Origin: Membranipora membranacea
Taxonomy: Eukaryota; Bryozoa; Gymnolaemata; Cheilostomatida; Membraniporidae
DNA: 64,000 nt
Assembly: GCA_914767715.1 (NCBI GenBank)
Contig: OU612072.1
Coordinates: forward strand, 21,516,001 to 21,580,000
Direction of reading: 5' to 3'
A model generated the notes under the pieces. It saw only the letters and a program-made list of their open reading frames with translations, was not told the DNA's origin and made no database searches. Each line of letters begins with the position of its first letter. Position 1 is the stretch's first letter. Both the position numbers and the translations under genes were made by a program. Positions 53,995 to 64,000 of the stretch are shown here, piece by piece.

Positions 53995-54486
53995 ATGAAG
54001 ATTACATACAAAAGAGCCAAAGCCCAAAATTCTAAACCGATCGCTTTCAAAATCATGCTGATGATGGAGGGCGAAAAAGGCGGGCCTTTCTTTCAATGCT
54101 CTCAGCATACACTGCTTAAGCCTAAGCGCGATTTGTGCTATAATGTCTCTACTAATTGTATTTCAGGAGTTACTAAAAAGACAACCAAGCTGGCCCAGTC
54201 GAAGACTGGAAACAAACAGGTCGGCAAATGGGCCCCTGCTATCTCCAATCATCTATACCATACTGTTGGGAACTTGGAGCCGAAGTAAGTACTCAGGCAA
54301 GATATGTGGCTCTCCTGCATGAACCACATATGCAATGTCCATGAAAACGACAGCGACGAGTATCCTTCCTGCACCCATGGACCTCTCATAAACAAGACTG
54401 ACGAACAGAGAGTAGAATATGAGAGAGATTGGCTTATTCCAGGTAAAACAAAACTGTTGGAACAGATTTGTTTTAAACCCCATTGA
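53995..54486 (+). pseudogene. Broken transposon-associated protein (SNHLY/HGPL type)
   Basis: Open from 53995 with KWAPAISNHLYHTVG near its end, a TAA at 54286-54288, and the same frame continuing as WLSCMNHICNVHEND..., PSCTHGPL and WLIPGKTKLLE, stopping at 54484. The order SNHLY, H-x-x-N-x-H, C-x-HGPL, WLxPG is familiar from a transposon-linked protein family that is dispersed in many invertebrate and fish genomes; I recall the pattern but cannot assign a superfamily. The premature stop and missing N-terminus make it a fragment. Confidence 0.5.
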
Positions 54487-54579
54487 TCTCTTTTGTTATT
54501 TTAATTTGCCATGAACAGAATCCATTTTGAGCATCCTGTTTACAATGTACTCCACCCACTGATAGCGACATCCAGAGAG

Positions 54580-55093
54580 GGAGAGGGAGAGAGATGGAGA
54601 GAGAAGGAGGGAGAGGGAGAGAGAGGGAGGGAGAGTGAGGGAGGGGGAGAGAGATGGAGAGAGAGGGAGGGAGAGGGAGAGAGAGGGAGAGAGAGGGAGG
54701 GAGAGTGAGGGAGGGGGAGGGAATGGGAGGGAGGGAGGGAGAGGGAGGGAGGGGGAGGGAATGGGAGGGAGGGAGAGGGAGGGAGAGAGAGGGAGGGAGA
54801 GTGAGGGAGGGGGAGGGAATGGGAGGGAGGGAGAGGGAGGGAGAGAGAGGGAGGGAGGGTGAGGGAGGGAGGGAGGGAGGGAGGGAGGGAGGGAGGGAGG
54901 GAGGGAGGGAGGGAGGGAGGGAGGGAGGGAGGGAGGGAGGGAGGGAGGGAGGGAGGGAGGGAGGGAGGGAGGGAGGGAGGGAGGGAGGGAGGGAGGGAGG
55001 GAGGGAGGGAGGGAGGGAGGGAGGGAGGGAGGGAGGGAGGGAGGGAGGGAGGGAGGGAGGGAGGGAGGGAGGGAGGGAGGGAGGGAGGGAGGA
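54580..55093 (+). repeat. Purine-rich GAGGGA/GGGA tract
   Basis: About 510 bases of pure or nearly pure purine on the plus strand: mixed GAGA/GGGA/GTGAGGGA up to 54865, then (GGGA)n from 54868 to 55090. All apparent ORFs here (poly-Pro/Ser/Leu or Gly/Arg/Glu) are repeat artefacts. Such tracts can form G-quadruplex or triplex DNA. Confidence 0.95.
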
Positions 55094-55349
55094 AGTATTG
55101 CTATCAAGCAAGAATATTAATTGGTAGAAAACATTTCAATGTTTACATCGCAGGCGTGCGCCTGCGACAACTTACTAGAAAAACTTTCATGAAAATTAAG
55201 CATACAAATTAAACGAAGTTCACTCATAAGGAAGGCCTGATAATCATTTGGTAACCCCCTTCTTAAAAAACTACCTCCTTCCATATGTATGCAATCCGTA
55301 TATAATTACAAGATTCTGATCAGCGAATGATGCTAAAACTTTTATGTTT

Positions 55350-56020
55350 TTAAAGACTTAGATTGAGGCTGCTCTTTTGTATGACATCTTATTCTCCATA
55401 TTTTATTCTATCATGTGAGTGAATTCCAACTTTAAAATCCAAATATTGAGGAAGTTGTGGCCTCTCAAACTTCCAAGGCGTTGGCAATTTATCGGCAGTA
55501 AGAATCAGCTGGCAATCCCTATGGTACGTCACAACCATCATACTTATTACGATACACTAATAAATATGTTGATGATCAAAATGTTCATATCTGTAATACT
55601 CTCGTACCCAGGTCCAAATGGCTTTGCAGGCAACGCCGCCAACACTGAGCTGTATTGTCTACATGCTCACCCAGTTGGTCGGAGTGGCGGATGGTAGCGT
55701 CGTTGCCTATAGGTATGTTGACCCTGGGTTCGATTCCCACCCAGGTCTGAACTTTGACCATCATGTTATCTGTGTGATTATTAGTGTATTAACTCATAAT
55801 AAGTATGACCACAGACGAAACACATGTCTATGGTTGTGACATACCCCAGGGAAAAAATCCGCTTATTCCCAATGCCGATTGAAGGCAATCACCCTGGAAG
55901 TTTGAGAGGCCATAACTTCCTTAATATTTGGATTCTAAAGCTGAAAATCGCTCACATGATAGAATAAAATATGATGAATAAGATGTGATTCAATAGAGCA
56001 GCCTCAAACTAATTCTTTAA
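55350..56020. mobile_element. TTAA-flanked foldback element, copy 2 (inverted)
   Basis: Terminal inverted repeats match those of 3247-3781, with TTAA at 55350-55353 and 56017-56020. The tRNA-like core lies on the plus strand at about 55680-55750 (GGCGGATGGTAGCG, then GGTTCGATTCC). It is 136 bases longer than copy 1 because of extra sequence left of the core. Confidence 0.75.
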
Positions 56021-57982
56021 GTCATACCTGTCTCTATTATTAGACAACAGAGACAGTGATTTGAATTACTAATTATTGGTGGATTTGTTTATCTGCCTTA
56101 AGGAAAAATTGGCAGCTGCACTGTTTTATAAGAAATGTGCCCATAGTATAGGCGAACTGCATTCTAGGAAAACTTACAATGAAGATTGGCTCATTTTGTT
56201 GTATTTCTTTATTTCTTAACTGGTCTGATGGTCTTTCAATTGGCAGGTCATTTTAGCGTCAAATTAATTCATTGCAAGGGTGAAGCAGGGGAACTATCTC
56301 TGAATCAAATCAACGCTATTTTTTTCTATGTGTACATGTAAAATAGGAGCAACTCCAAAGTAATATGTGATGGCCATTAGAATTTGGCCACTGGAGAAAA
56401 TAACACTGCATAACGGTGCATCAATTTGCATAACTCAGTTTGATATCAATTAAACTAACGACTGAATTTAGGAATTGTCACCCTCTATAATATCACCTAA
56501 TTCCCAAACCAGAGGTAACTATTCCATTATATGCCATTTTCTAGCCGGGATAGGTATAATAATTCTCAGATAGGCTGCGTGGGGGTTAGTTTTAAAATTG
56601 TACACTCACTCCCTGACAGTAGTATGTAGAATCTGACAGAAGGTTTTAATTTGATTCGACATAAATGATTCTATTCAAGGGAAGAATGGTATAGGTAATT
56701 GAAAGACCCACTGTTCTCTATTTAATCCTAGGCTGTTCGTTTTCCCGCAGAGGCAAATAACAACTCATTCCCATGCTTGCAAAGAGATACGATTGCTTGT
56801 GGTCACAGTGCAATCCCTAGTGAAATTCTCTCATCATCAGAGATAGCACACAATCAAGCAGTTGCCTTCTAGAATGATTGAAAGCACCCCTTTTGTCTTA
56901 GGGTCTTGATTACACAATTTGTGTTTGGGTTTTATTTTAAGGGCAACGGAGTACTAGTTGGTTAGTCTGGTCTAAATGTTTTTAATAGGTATAATAAGAT
57001 CATCAATGAGACTCTTTGGAAAGACAAAGACAGAGCACAATTTTGGATCTCATCTTGTTTGGTTTACCAAAGACAAAAAAAACTAAATTTGAGGTTAGCA
57101 TACAGGAATACATACAAAGGCCTATAAATAAGTATTTATTAAACAGGGTTAAGGTCATTCAACAATATTGTGAGAGTGAGACTGCTACTGAGTGAGTGGA
57201 AGTGTTTATAAATACAAAAATTATAATAAATTAGGGCAAGGGGTTTTTGCTCCTTGATATAGCCTAGGCCTACTAAGGAAGCAATCAATTCAATGACTGA
57301 ATAAGTGGATGAGTTAGATAGATGACGCTCCATTTCATGAGCCCATGTTAAAAGTGTTTACCATAATGAAGTTGTTATGAATACTTACATTGTCTACTGA
57401 CACTCCCCTTCTCTAGTGGAAAACAGAAAAGGAGAGTTCATAAGTAATGTAACAGAATGATGGTGGCAATCATATACAGCCAAACCTACTAAATTTGAAT
57501 ACGTTTCTTACTACTATCTATCTATTATCATAGATAGTAGTAAGTGACGACTCGGTCCATTTTGATGACTGGTACTTTTATTTGCTCTAGTGTGTTTATG
57601 ATTTTTTTTTATGTCCTTTAAATGGCTCATCGTGGGTACGTTCTCAGTCATAACAGTTCTTAAACATTTCTTCTCTAAGAATAAAATGACAAGAGTCAAA
57701 GAGATCAAAGGATAATAAACACCTAATTCCTCCTTCGATAATTGAAACATATTGTATATATGGTGATCATAAAGGTCACATTGTTTCAATTGAGTTGATT
57801 GTTGTGGCTGATTATTTTAGAATTTATAAGAATTATGCTACCCTGAGGTGGCAATAATTACTTTCTGCGCTCAATCAATATGTTTAACTGAACTCCCAAC
57901 AATAGGCATTCGCTCACGCTGTTGCGCCATTTACTAGTAGTCATAATTACTTCTGAAGTCATGAAGCTGGCAGTCAACTAGG
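56021..57982. other. Intergenic upstream of gene D
   Basis: No gene recognised. A short inverted sequence ACTACTATCTA-TCTATTATCATAGATAGTAGT at 57511-57543 is present. The promoter of gene D should be in the last few hundred bases, but no clear TATA box was seen. Confidence 0.4.
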
Positions 57983-60900
57983 ATGCAGGTTCTAAAAGTG
58001 GTGCTAGTTTTGGGATTTACTGGTGAGGTCAAATATTATTTAACTTGATTTGATATATTTGTTATGAAGCTGGAAATGCGATCATGCCAAACTGCCATGT
58101 TTCAGGACCATTATTAAATTCTGCACTTCGTTAGGAGATTTCTTATATACTTTAGATAACTAATTTCAGTTAAATTACTACATAAAATCGGTAGCATGTT
58201 TTTTTAGATTGACAGTACATAACTTGTGCAAGTTTCATAGGATAAGTTATTGCTCTACAAAACCTGAAGTCAAAGGGACCTCGGAAAATTTTAATTTTTC
58301 GAAACATTCGTCCTTCAAAGTCGATGCGTGACTGCCAACTTGATCAGAAATGTGTCCTGATTGAATCAAGAGGAAAACTCCAATAATCTTCGCACCATAT
58401 GTTCAATTTGGAAGAGAGTGCTTGACATTGACCCGGTAAATTATTCGAGATTTTGGAAAATTCTTCCCGGTCAATACAGCAAATATGCGAATTATTTGAA
58501 TTAAGAATAATAATAATTATGTGATGTATATAATAAATAACTAATGTACTGTATATTTTAGTTACTGTGCTGACACAAAGCAATACCTGCTCTTCGAAAA
58601 GAATAATATACCCAACTGTAACCATCAGGAACGAAAGTGATCCAAAAGTAAAAATCAATGGGGAGATTTGGGCCTACGGTACCGGTATTAAGCTGAAATG
58701 TGAAGGTGAATATTTCTCACTCTTATTTGATTTTTATATATAATAATGTGTACATAATATGTTTCATAAGTAAATGATGTAAACGACATTGTAGCAGGTA
58801 ATTGATAGCTTGTTAAGTAAAGTATAGAAATAATTTGTGAAAGCATTACATAGTTCATGTAATTTTTTATCAGGAATGATTTAGCTGGTGAGCCTTGTAA
58901 AGATTCATAATTTGATAATTCAAATTCAATTGTATGTGTTTCATTTTGATGTATTTTTTTTTAAACTTGTCTTTGCCTGTGTTATATTCGGATATTTCCT
59001 TGGTGTGGTTGAACAGGGCCTGGAGAAAAGTTCACATGGCTCAGATGGTCTTATGGAAAATTGCAAGAAATTGAAGATGATAAATGGGCTATTATAGATA
59101 AAGGTTCGCTGATGTTGAAAATCCATCCAAATATAGCAGTTTATGATGAAAACCTTGGTCCTGAAGATACACTGGGTTATCAACATTCAGGTTTTGTCAT
59201 ATGCCTTGCATGGGAAATCACAACACAGACCCTCTACATTTCAAATTTAGTACCTACCCGCTATCCCTGTAAGTATCAACTTTACACCTCAATCCAGGTC
59301 AGGAAGTTACATCGTTACGTTGAAAAGATTGGTGAATTAATTGAGTGTTGCTCGGCATAACTGCAAAACATCATAATTTTTCTTATGCCATTCTTGTTAG
59401 GGTTGTTCACAGTAGAGATGCCCTTAATAAATTGGACAAGCATTTTATACTGAGTTATAAAAATAGTGAATCATATTATTGAATTAAGCACCTGAGCTGT
59501 TCTATGAATGTTAGAATATGAGATTAAACCTAGCATAAGTGTAGAAAAATAAAACCCCTATGGTTCATTGCTACTCATGACCGTTACTAGATAATTAATA
59601 CAAAGTGGTTTGCTCAGTGGTTGCCATGTTCTCTATTGATTAATTATTATCTCTCTCTTCTCAAGTTTGCAGCATCAACGAAGTTAACCACAATTACCAG
59701 CAGTCCGATGAAAATATATGCTGTCATCCATGTTTCAAACATGACTGTGCTCCCCGTGTATTACTCAATGATAGTGATGTGGTTTGGTATTCAGAAGCTC
59801 TTAAAGAGACAAAAAAAGGTACATGAACTTGCAAAATTTCCTCAGCTAGTATTCCATCCGATCCCAAACCCAGGCCTCAAACCACTAGGTGCATTTCCTT
59901 TAATTAGATTTCTTATGACTGTGACTTTTAACTGGGAGCATCTGGCTCAGACGCCTCACAACCACTCATTCCTATCAAACCAGAATTGGCAGCGGAAATT
60001 AGTCCCAACATCTGATACTTAATTTTAGTAACAAACCTTGACATGAACTTTAAGTTCTAGAGCAGGAAAATCTTATAATAACATATAGGAATTAACAAGC
60101 AAGCTTTTTAACAATTGTAAAATACACTAAAATTACTGGCTTTAAAGACTTATGATACTATGCCGAATCTGGTGCAGAAATATTGCAGTAAAGAAATCAT
60201 AAATGGATGGATTTCATTTTGCATCGGTGAGGCCTTTATTTCAATTCAAGTAGAGATGTTGATTCAAAACTATATAAGGATATTTGTGTAGGTAGTTCGC
60301 ATGCGATTGTTTACTCAACATGAAATTCTTTGTTTGAAATAAGCCACGCAAAATGAATATTTAGTTTACAGCTGCATCTGAAGGACTGCATGATACACTT
60401 TCTTATTATACTCATTCTCCAACACAAAAGTTTCATTTGCATTTTCTTTGTATATGGACAATAATCGCAATTGGTATTGATCAGTTACTGAATTTCAGTG
60501 TCACGCTATGAGGTTATGTCATGGCGTACATCGTTTAATTTCGAGTTTAGACTTCTTTGATCATATGGATGGAGAAACCCAAAAATATATATTATGGCGA
60601 GATATGACCTTAACTATTCTATGCTAAAATCCAACTTGAGTTTAAACCACCAACTCAAACAAATGTGTGCTTATTGAGTTCTATATGGCTCAAAGACTCA
60701 ATTTTTTTTAGGCTCAAATATCGAAATTGTCACCTAATAGGAAAATATTATGACATGTCCGAACTGATCCTAAAAATGAGGTTATGAAATCAATACACCT
60801 GGTGATGACATCATTATTGTCAACTAGTAAAGTGGGAACCATTTCACTCTGTCCGCAGCTTATTGTCTTCACACCCTGATTTGGCGAACAGTTTGTGCAA

Positions 60901-62077
60901 ATTGTTTGCTGATTAGGTGACAATGCCAAGATTACAGCCTCAAATCTCGAGTTTTAAGCCATACAGAATTCAATAATAGTGGCTTAAATATGCAAAAAAA
61001 GCTATTGATAAATTAAAGGTATTTCAACGCCCTTAAACTGATTAGAATTACTACTACATGCTAGCTGAGAGCACATCTCGGGTACCATCACATACTTTAG
61101 CCTGTTTGGATGTTTAAAAATTTGAAGTGCAGACAGTTTAACTGCATTTTATTATGTGATTCAGAAAAACTAGAGCTTTAGTTTGAGCAATTGTTTTGCT
61201 AATTTGGAAATTGATACGGCTATACCAAACATGGTAAGTTGGACTGACACATTTTAACTGTTTTGATGGCTGCTAGTCATCATATTGAAGACTTTGATAG
61301 TGATTTAAGACATTGGGGAAACTGAATCTAATGATTACATTGATGAGATCCTGAATGAAATTTCGGATGTCTTTTCTTTTCAGGTTTGGTTTACTGCCAC
61401 GAGAAAAAGTTTAAATCGAATTTTGCAAGCTCGCTTAATTGCGGCGTGCGTGCAGGCAATGGACTTTATAAAAGCAATGATAGCTACCCTTATGGCATAC
61501 GTGTTTATGAGACTCCTTTCTCTCATAAAGTAGAACAAAAAGGATGTGATGTTATAACTCATGAGTCACATATTTCACCTATGCTTGGTAGGTGGTAAGC
61601 ATATAATGCTACATTACTATTCTGGTTGATTTTGCCAATTCATCAATGACCCCTATCTCATGAAATACTTTTGACTTGGAGAACTGATTATTTGCATGTG
61701 GGCGTTCTTACTAGAGATTATTTTGATCTTTACAAACATATCAGACAGAACATACAATTGTCAATTATCATCTCTGTTACTGTAGATGAACTGTGTTTTT
61801 ACCGAAAAAAAGTCTGCGTAATATATTTTTTGTCTTAGGGACCATCAACTTCAACAGAAATAACGAGGTAACATCAATTACCACCAAAAATCTTGAGTCA
61901 TAAAAATGTTCAGAGTTCAACATTCTGTTTCAGTTCCAGAGATCATGTATGAGGAGTGTTCAATAACACTTGAGGCTGGAGAGTATATCCTTAATGATAC
62001 GAACATCAGGCCTGCAGATAATCTTGCTGAAGCCCATTGGTATTATACTAAATTGGGCCAACCATTCCATAATTATG
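57983..62077 (+). CDS. Gene D: secreted Ig-like cysteine-containing protein, 3' end not seen
   Basis: Exons: 57983-58022, 58562-58705, 59017-59190, 59666-59818, 61384-61587 and 61934-62077. All borders are GT/AG and all introns phase 1, which makes the model strong. The first exon encodes a signal peptide (MQVLKVVLVLGFT). The second and third have an Ig-like pattern: an early cysteine, KLKCEG, then FTWLRW and GSLMLKIHPN. Later exons have CCHPCFKHDC, VVWYSE and several more cysteines and hydrophobic strands, perhaps a second Ig-like or related domain. About 286 residues are visible. The next donor at 62078 is intact but no following exon was recognised before the window end, so the gene probably continues. 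Extracellular adhesion or recognition is a family-based guess only. Confidence 0.75.
60671..60978. mobile_element. MITE in gene D intron (family 1, copy 1)
   Basis: Inverted arms: TTATTGAGTTCTATATGGCT ... AATTGTCACCTAATAGG on the left, inverted at 60905-60978. It sits in the intron 59819-61383. A related element lies at about 63475-63760. Confidence 0.7.
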
Positions 62078-62093
62078 GTGAGCATGAATAGAC

Positions 62094-62434
62094 CTAGCCT
62101 GTCTCAACAAGCTTTGTTCGGTGGAGGGGTAGAACAAAGTTTGTCAACTCTTGCGCTGCTCGATGTCGAGCAGCTGATATTAAATTTAGTCTTCTCTTGC
62201 GAATTGGTAGATAACTTCTATACCACACTAATCAATTTGTATGGGCAAACGAAGTTGTATTCTCGAAAGATATCTGCGTCTTCCTACACAAATTGATCCG
62301 TGTGATAAAGATGTTATGTACCCAGTCGCAAGAGAAGACAGTATTTATTATCGGCTGCTTGACATTGATCAGTGCAAGGGTTGACAAGCTCTCCCCCCCC
62401 CCCACACCGAACAAAGCTTGTTAAGACAGGCTAG
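62094..62434. mobile_element. MITE directly behind gene D exon 6
   Basis: Arms CTAGCCTGTCTCAACAAGCT / AGCTTGTTAAGACAGGCTAG, continuing to TTTGTTCGGTG, with inner arms (TTGTCAACTCTTGC / GCAAGGGTTGACAA). CTAG at both ends may be the target duplication or part of the arm. It starts only 17 bases after the exon donor. Confidence 0.8.
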
Positions 62435-62933
62435 AAGAGACCTGGCAGGGTTTCCAAATCATTGGAGGCTTGAATATTGATCAATCTTAATTTTAGTGAC
62501 GAAATTCATGTAAAATTCTGCCAAATTGTCCGCAAAACAGCCAGAAAATGCTATAATTGACTATCCAAATATTAAAATTATTTCCCAAATTATGTCCATA
62601 TGAGTGTTCAATGGTGCAGATTCTGAATAAAAAATCATTTTTATCCTACCTTAAGCGGCTCTCAAGATAAGCCTCTTTTCAGCACGTTTTTCCTCCGCGG
62701 ATTGTGTGTTAAAAGTAATTAAACTGGAGAGAGGACAACTTGAAATTGAGGCCTACATTCGAGCTCAGAAAATGTCTATTGCATTAATCTTAACATTCAC
62801 TAATTGGCAAGCTTAGGAAAGAGCTACAAAAAGTCCAATAAGTTTCGTGTTAGAGCTTTTATTGTGCCTCCCCATATTTGTTTACATATTGAATGTCTCA
62901 TTTACTTTAGAGATCCAAGGCAACATTTTGAAT

Positions 62934-63096
62934 GACCTATAGACACAGATGAAACCAGGGTCTTTAAAAAAAATTTAGATTCTGTTTCAAGTGTTCACAA
63001 CCACTAAGGTTGGCTCCCTTGATGATCTACAATATAAAAAAATTTGTTTAACCTTTTGGTAAAGCTACTGATTTCATCTGTGTCCATAGGCCAGTC
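62934..63096. mobile_element. Short 163-bp MITE
   Basis: Arms GACCTATAGACACAGATGAAA (62934-62954) and its near-inverse TTTCATCTGTGTCCATAGG (63072 on). It has no coding capacity. Confidence 0.65.
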
Positions 63097-63474
63097 AACA
63101 GTTTGCAATGCTGCTCTTAATTAACTGAGAGCTTCAAAATGATATGAAATATGGGGCGGTGCAACTGTAGCTTCAACTTTGCATAATGTCAAACAGGATG
63201 TCAATAATACCATAATCGTGTCTGGAAATATTTTTAAGGTCTTTGCATATAAAGCCACTTTGATTAATTATCGAGCACACAGGAACTTGATAGAACAAGA
63301 TGCCCACAAATTAATTAAAAGAACCTGTTCATCTCTGCAGTTGTTTGTCTATCTTTTGTGCTCAATTGTTTTTAAAATAGCTTGGTATGTTAAATCTTAC
63401 AAAACAGTTGTTATGTTTACAAAATGTCTTCTTAAACTACTGTTGCCACACAGGGAAATGTATATTTTTTGATA

Positions 63475-63760
63475 TTTTAATAGCCCAAAACTTGAAAATA
63501 TCAGGCCGCGATCTCAGCATTGTCACATAATGGGCAAATAATTTGCACAAACTCATCTTCAAAATAAGGGTACAAGATTAATTATGTAGCTCATATAATG
63601 CCGTAGTTACCTTCATATACATAAAAATATTGATGCCATGACCAAGTGCGTCATATTAGTATCCCGATTTTAACAATCAGTTTGTGTACAATATATGCCA
63701 ATTAGTTGACTATGCTGAGATTGAAGCCTCGAATAGTTTTCTTTTAGCTAAACAGAATTG
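63475..63760. mobile_element. MITE related to 60671-60978 (copy 2)
   Basis: Inverted arms with the shared core (ATCTCAGCATTGTCACATAA / TTGACTATGCTGAGATTGAA). It is more diverged than copy 1. Confidence 0.55.
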
Positions 63761-63901
63761 AAAATGCACAAATTTTTTTTATGGACAGCAGCAGCCAAAC
63801 ATCGTTTCGGATATTGACTATGATTGGTAACTGATGGTAGATTTCAAATCATTTCAGCAACTAATAGAAATCAGTACAACATCATCTGCTCAGATCAAAC
63901 A

Positions 63902-63920
63902 CAACCCCCCCCCCCCCCCC
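63902..63920 (+). repeat. Poly-C tract
   Basis: A run of about 16 C near the window end. Confidence 0.9.
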
Positions 63921-64000
63921 TAAACATGAGCTATATCTAAAGTCCTAAATGTGGTGTGGTATCTATTGTCCGTCAGACACTCTCTATAATTCAAGATAGT

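Noticed and set aside
54473-55212. Long ORFs of Pro/Ser/Leu or Gly/Arg/Glu on both strands
   Set aside because: They are translations of the (GGGA)n tract; all frames are open because the repeat has no stop codons.
63179-63472. 97-residue ORF as a further exon of gene D
   Set aside because: It has no acceptor in the right phase and no cysteine pattern like the other exons.

Overview
The window is nuclear DNA of an animal, most likely a marine invertebrate and plausibly a sponge. The genes are split by short introns with GT/AG borders, the background is AT-rich, and modular extracellular proteins sit among abundant foldback elements, SINE-like repeats and DNA transposons. No bacterial operon, rRNA, canonical tRNA or CRISPR array was seen. 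The species assignment is an inference from gene and repeat style, not proven.

The left half is dominated by a family of secreted NHL-repeat proteins, all on the minus strand. Gene A (4566-9374) and gene C (42897-48174) are complete ten-exon genes of about 725 and 722 residues. They lie in a large direct segmental duplication (about 1036-10140 and 40006-49099) that looks only a few percent diverged and differs mostly by mobile-element insertions and small indels. A third, diverged paralog B (11899-16547) has a membrane anchor instead of the secreted C-terminus. It carries a changed splice donor and two frame breaks, so it is probably decaying. Older, poorer copies of the flanks lie near 23390-24620 and 24920-25290, and the first kilobase recurs at 26062-27110.

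Between the duplicates lie a broken CDKL-type protein kinase remnant (20842-22376), a P-element-type transposase gene (28724 to about 32617) with a C2H2 zinc-finger exon, an adjacent ORF whose PHD finger lies in another frame (32682-33790), a ~278-bp satellite array (34154-38580) split by a 2671-bp LTR-like insertion (35376-38046), and 60-bp tandem repeats inside that insertion.

The right part holds repeat-rich non-coding DNA, a broken transposon-type protein fragment (53995-54486), a 500-bp purine-rich GGGA tract, a TTAA-flanked foldback element, and gene D (57983 to at least 62077, plus strand). Gene D is a secreted, Ig-like, cysteine-containing protein whose six visible exons splice in one consistent phase, with several MITEs in its introns and 3' flank.

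The most notable unexplained structures are inverted GATAAGAG/CTCTTATC pairs upstream of the NHL genes, the three-exon tandem module of the NHL proteins, foldback elements with internal Pol III-like boxes, and a satellite in which every unit carries an acceptor fused directly to a donor.
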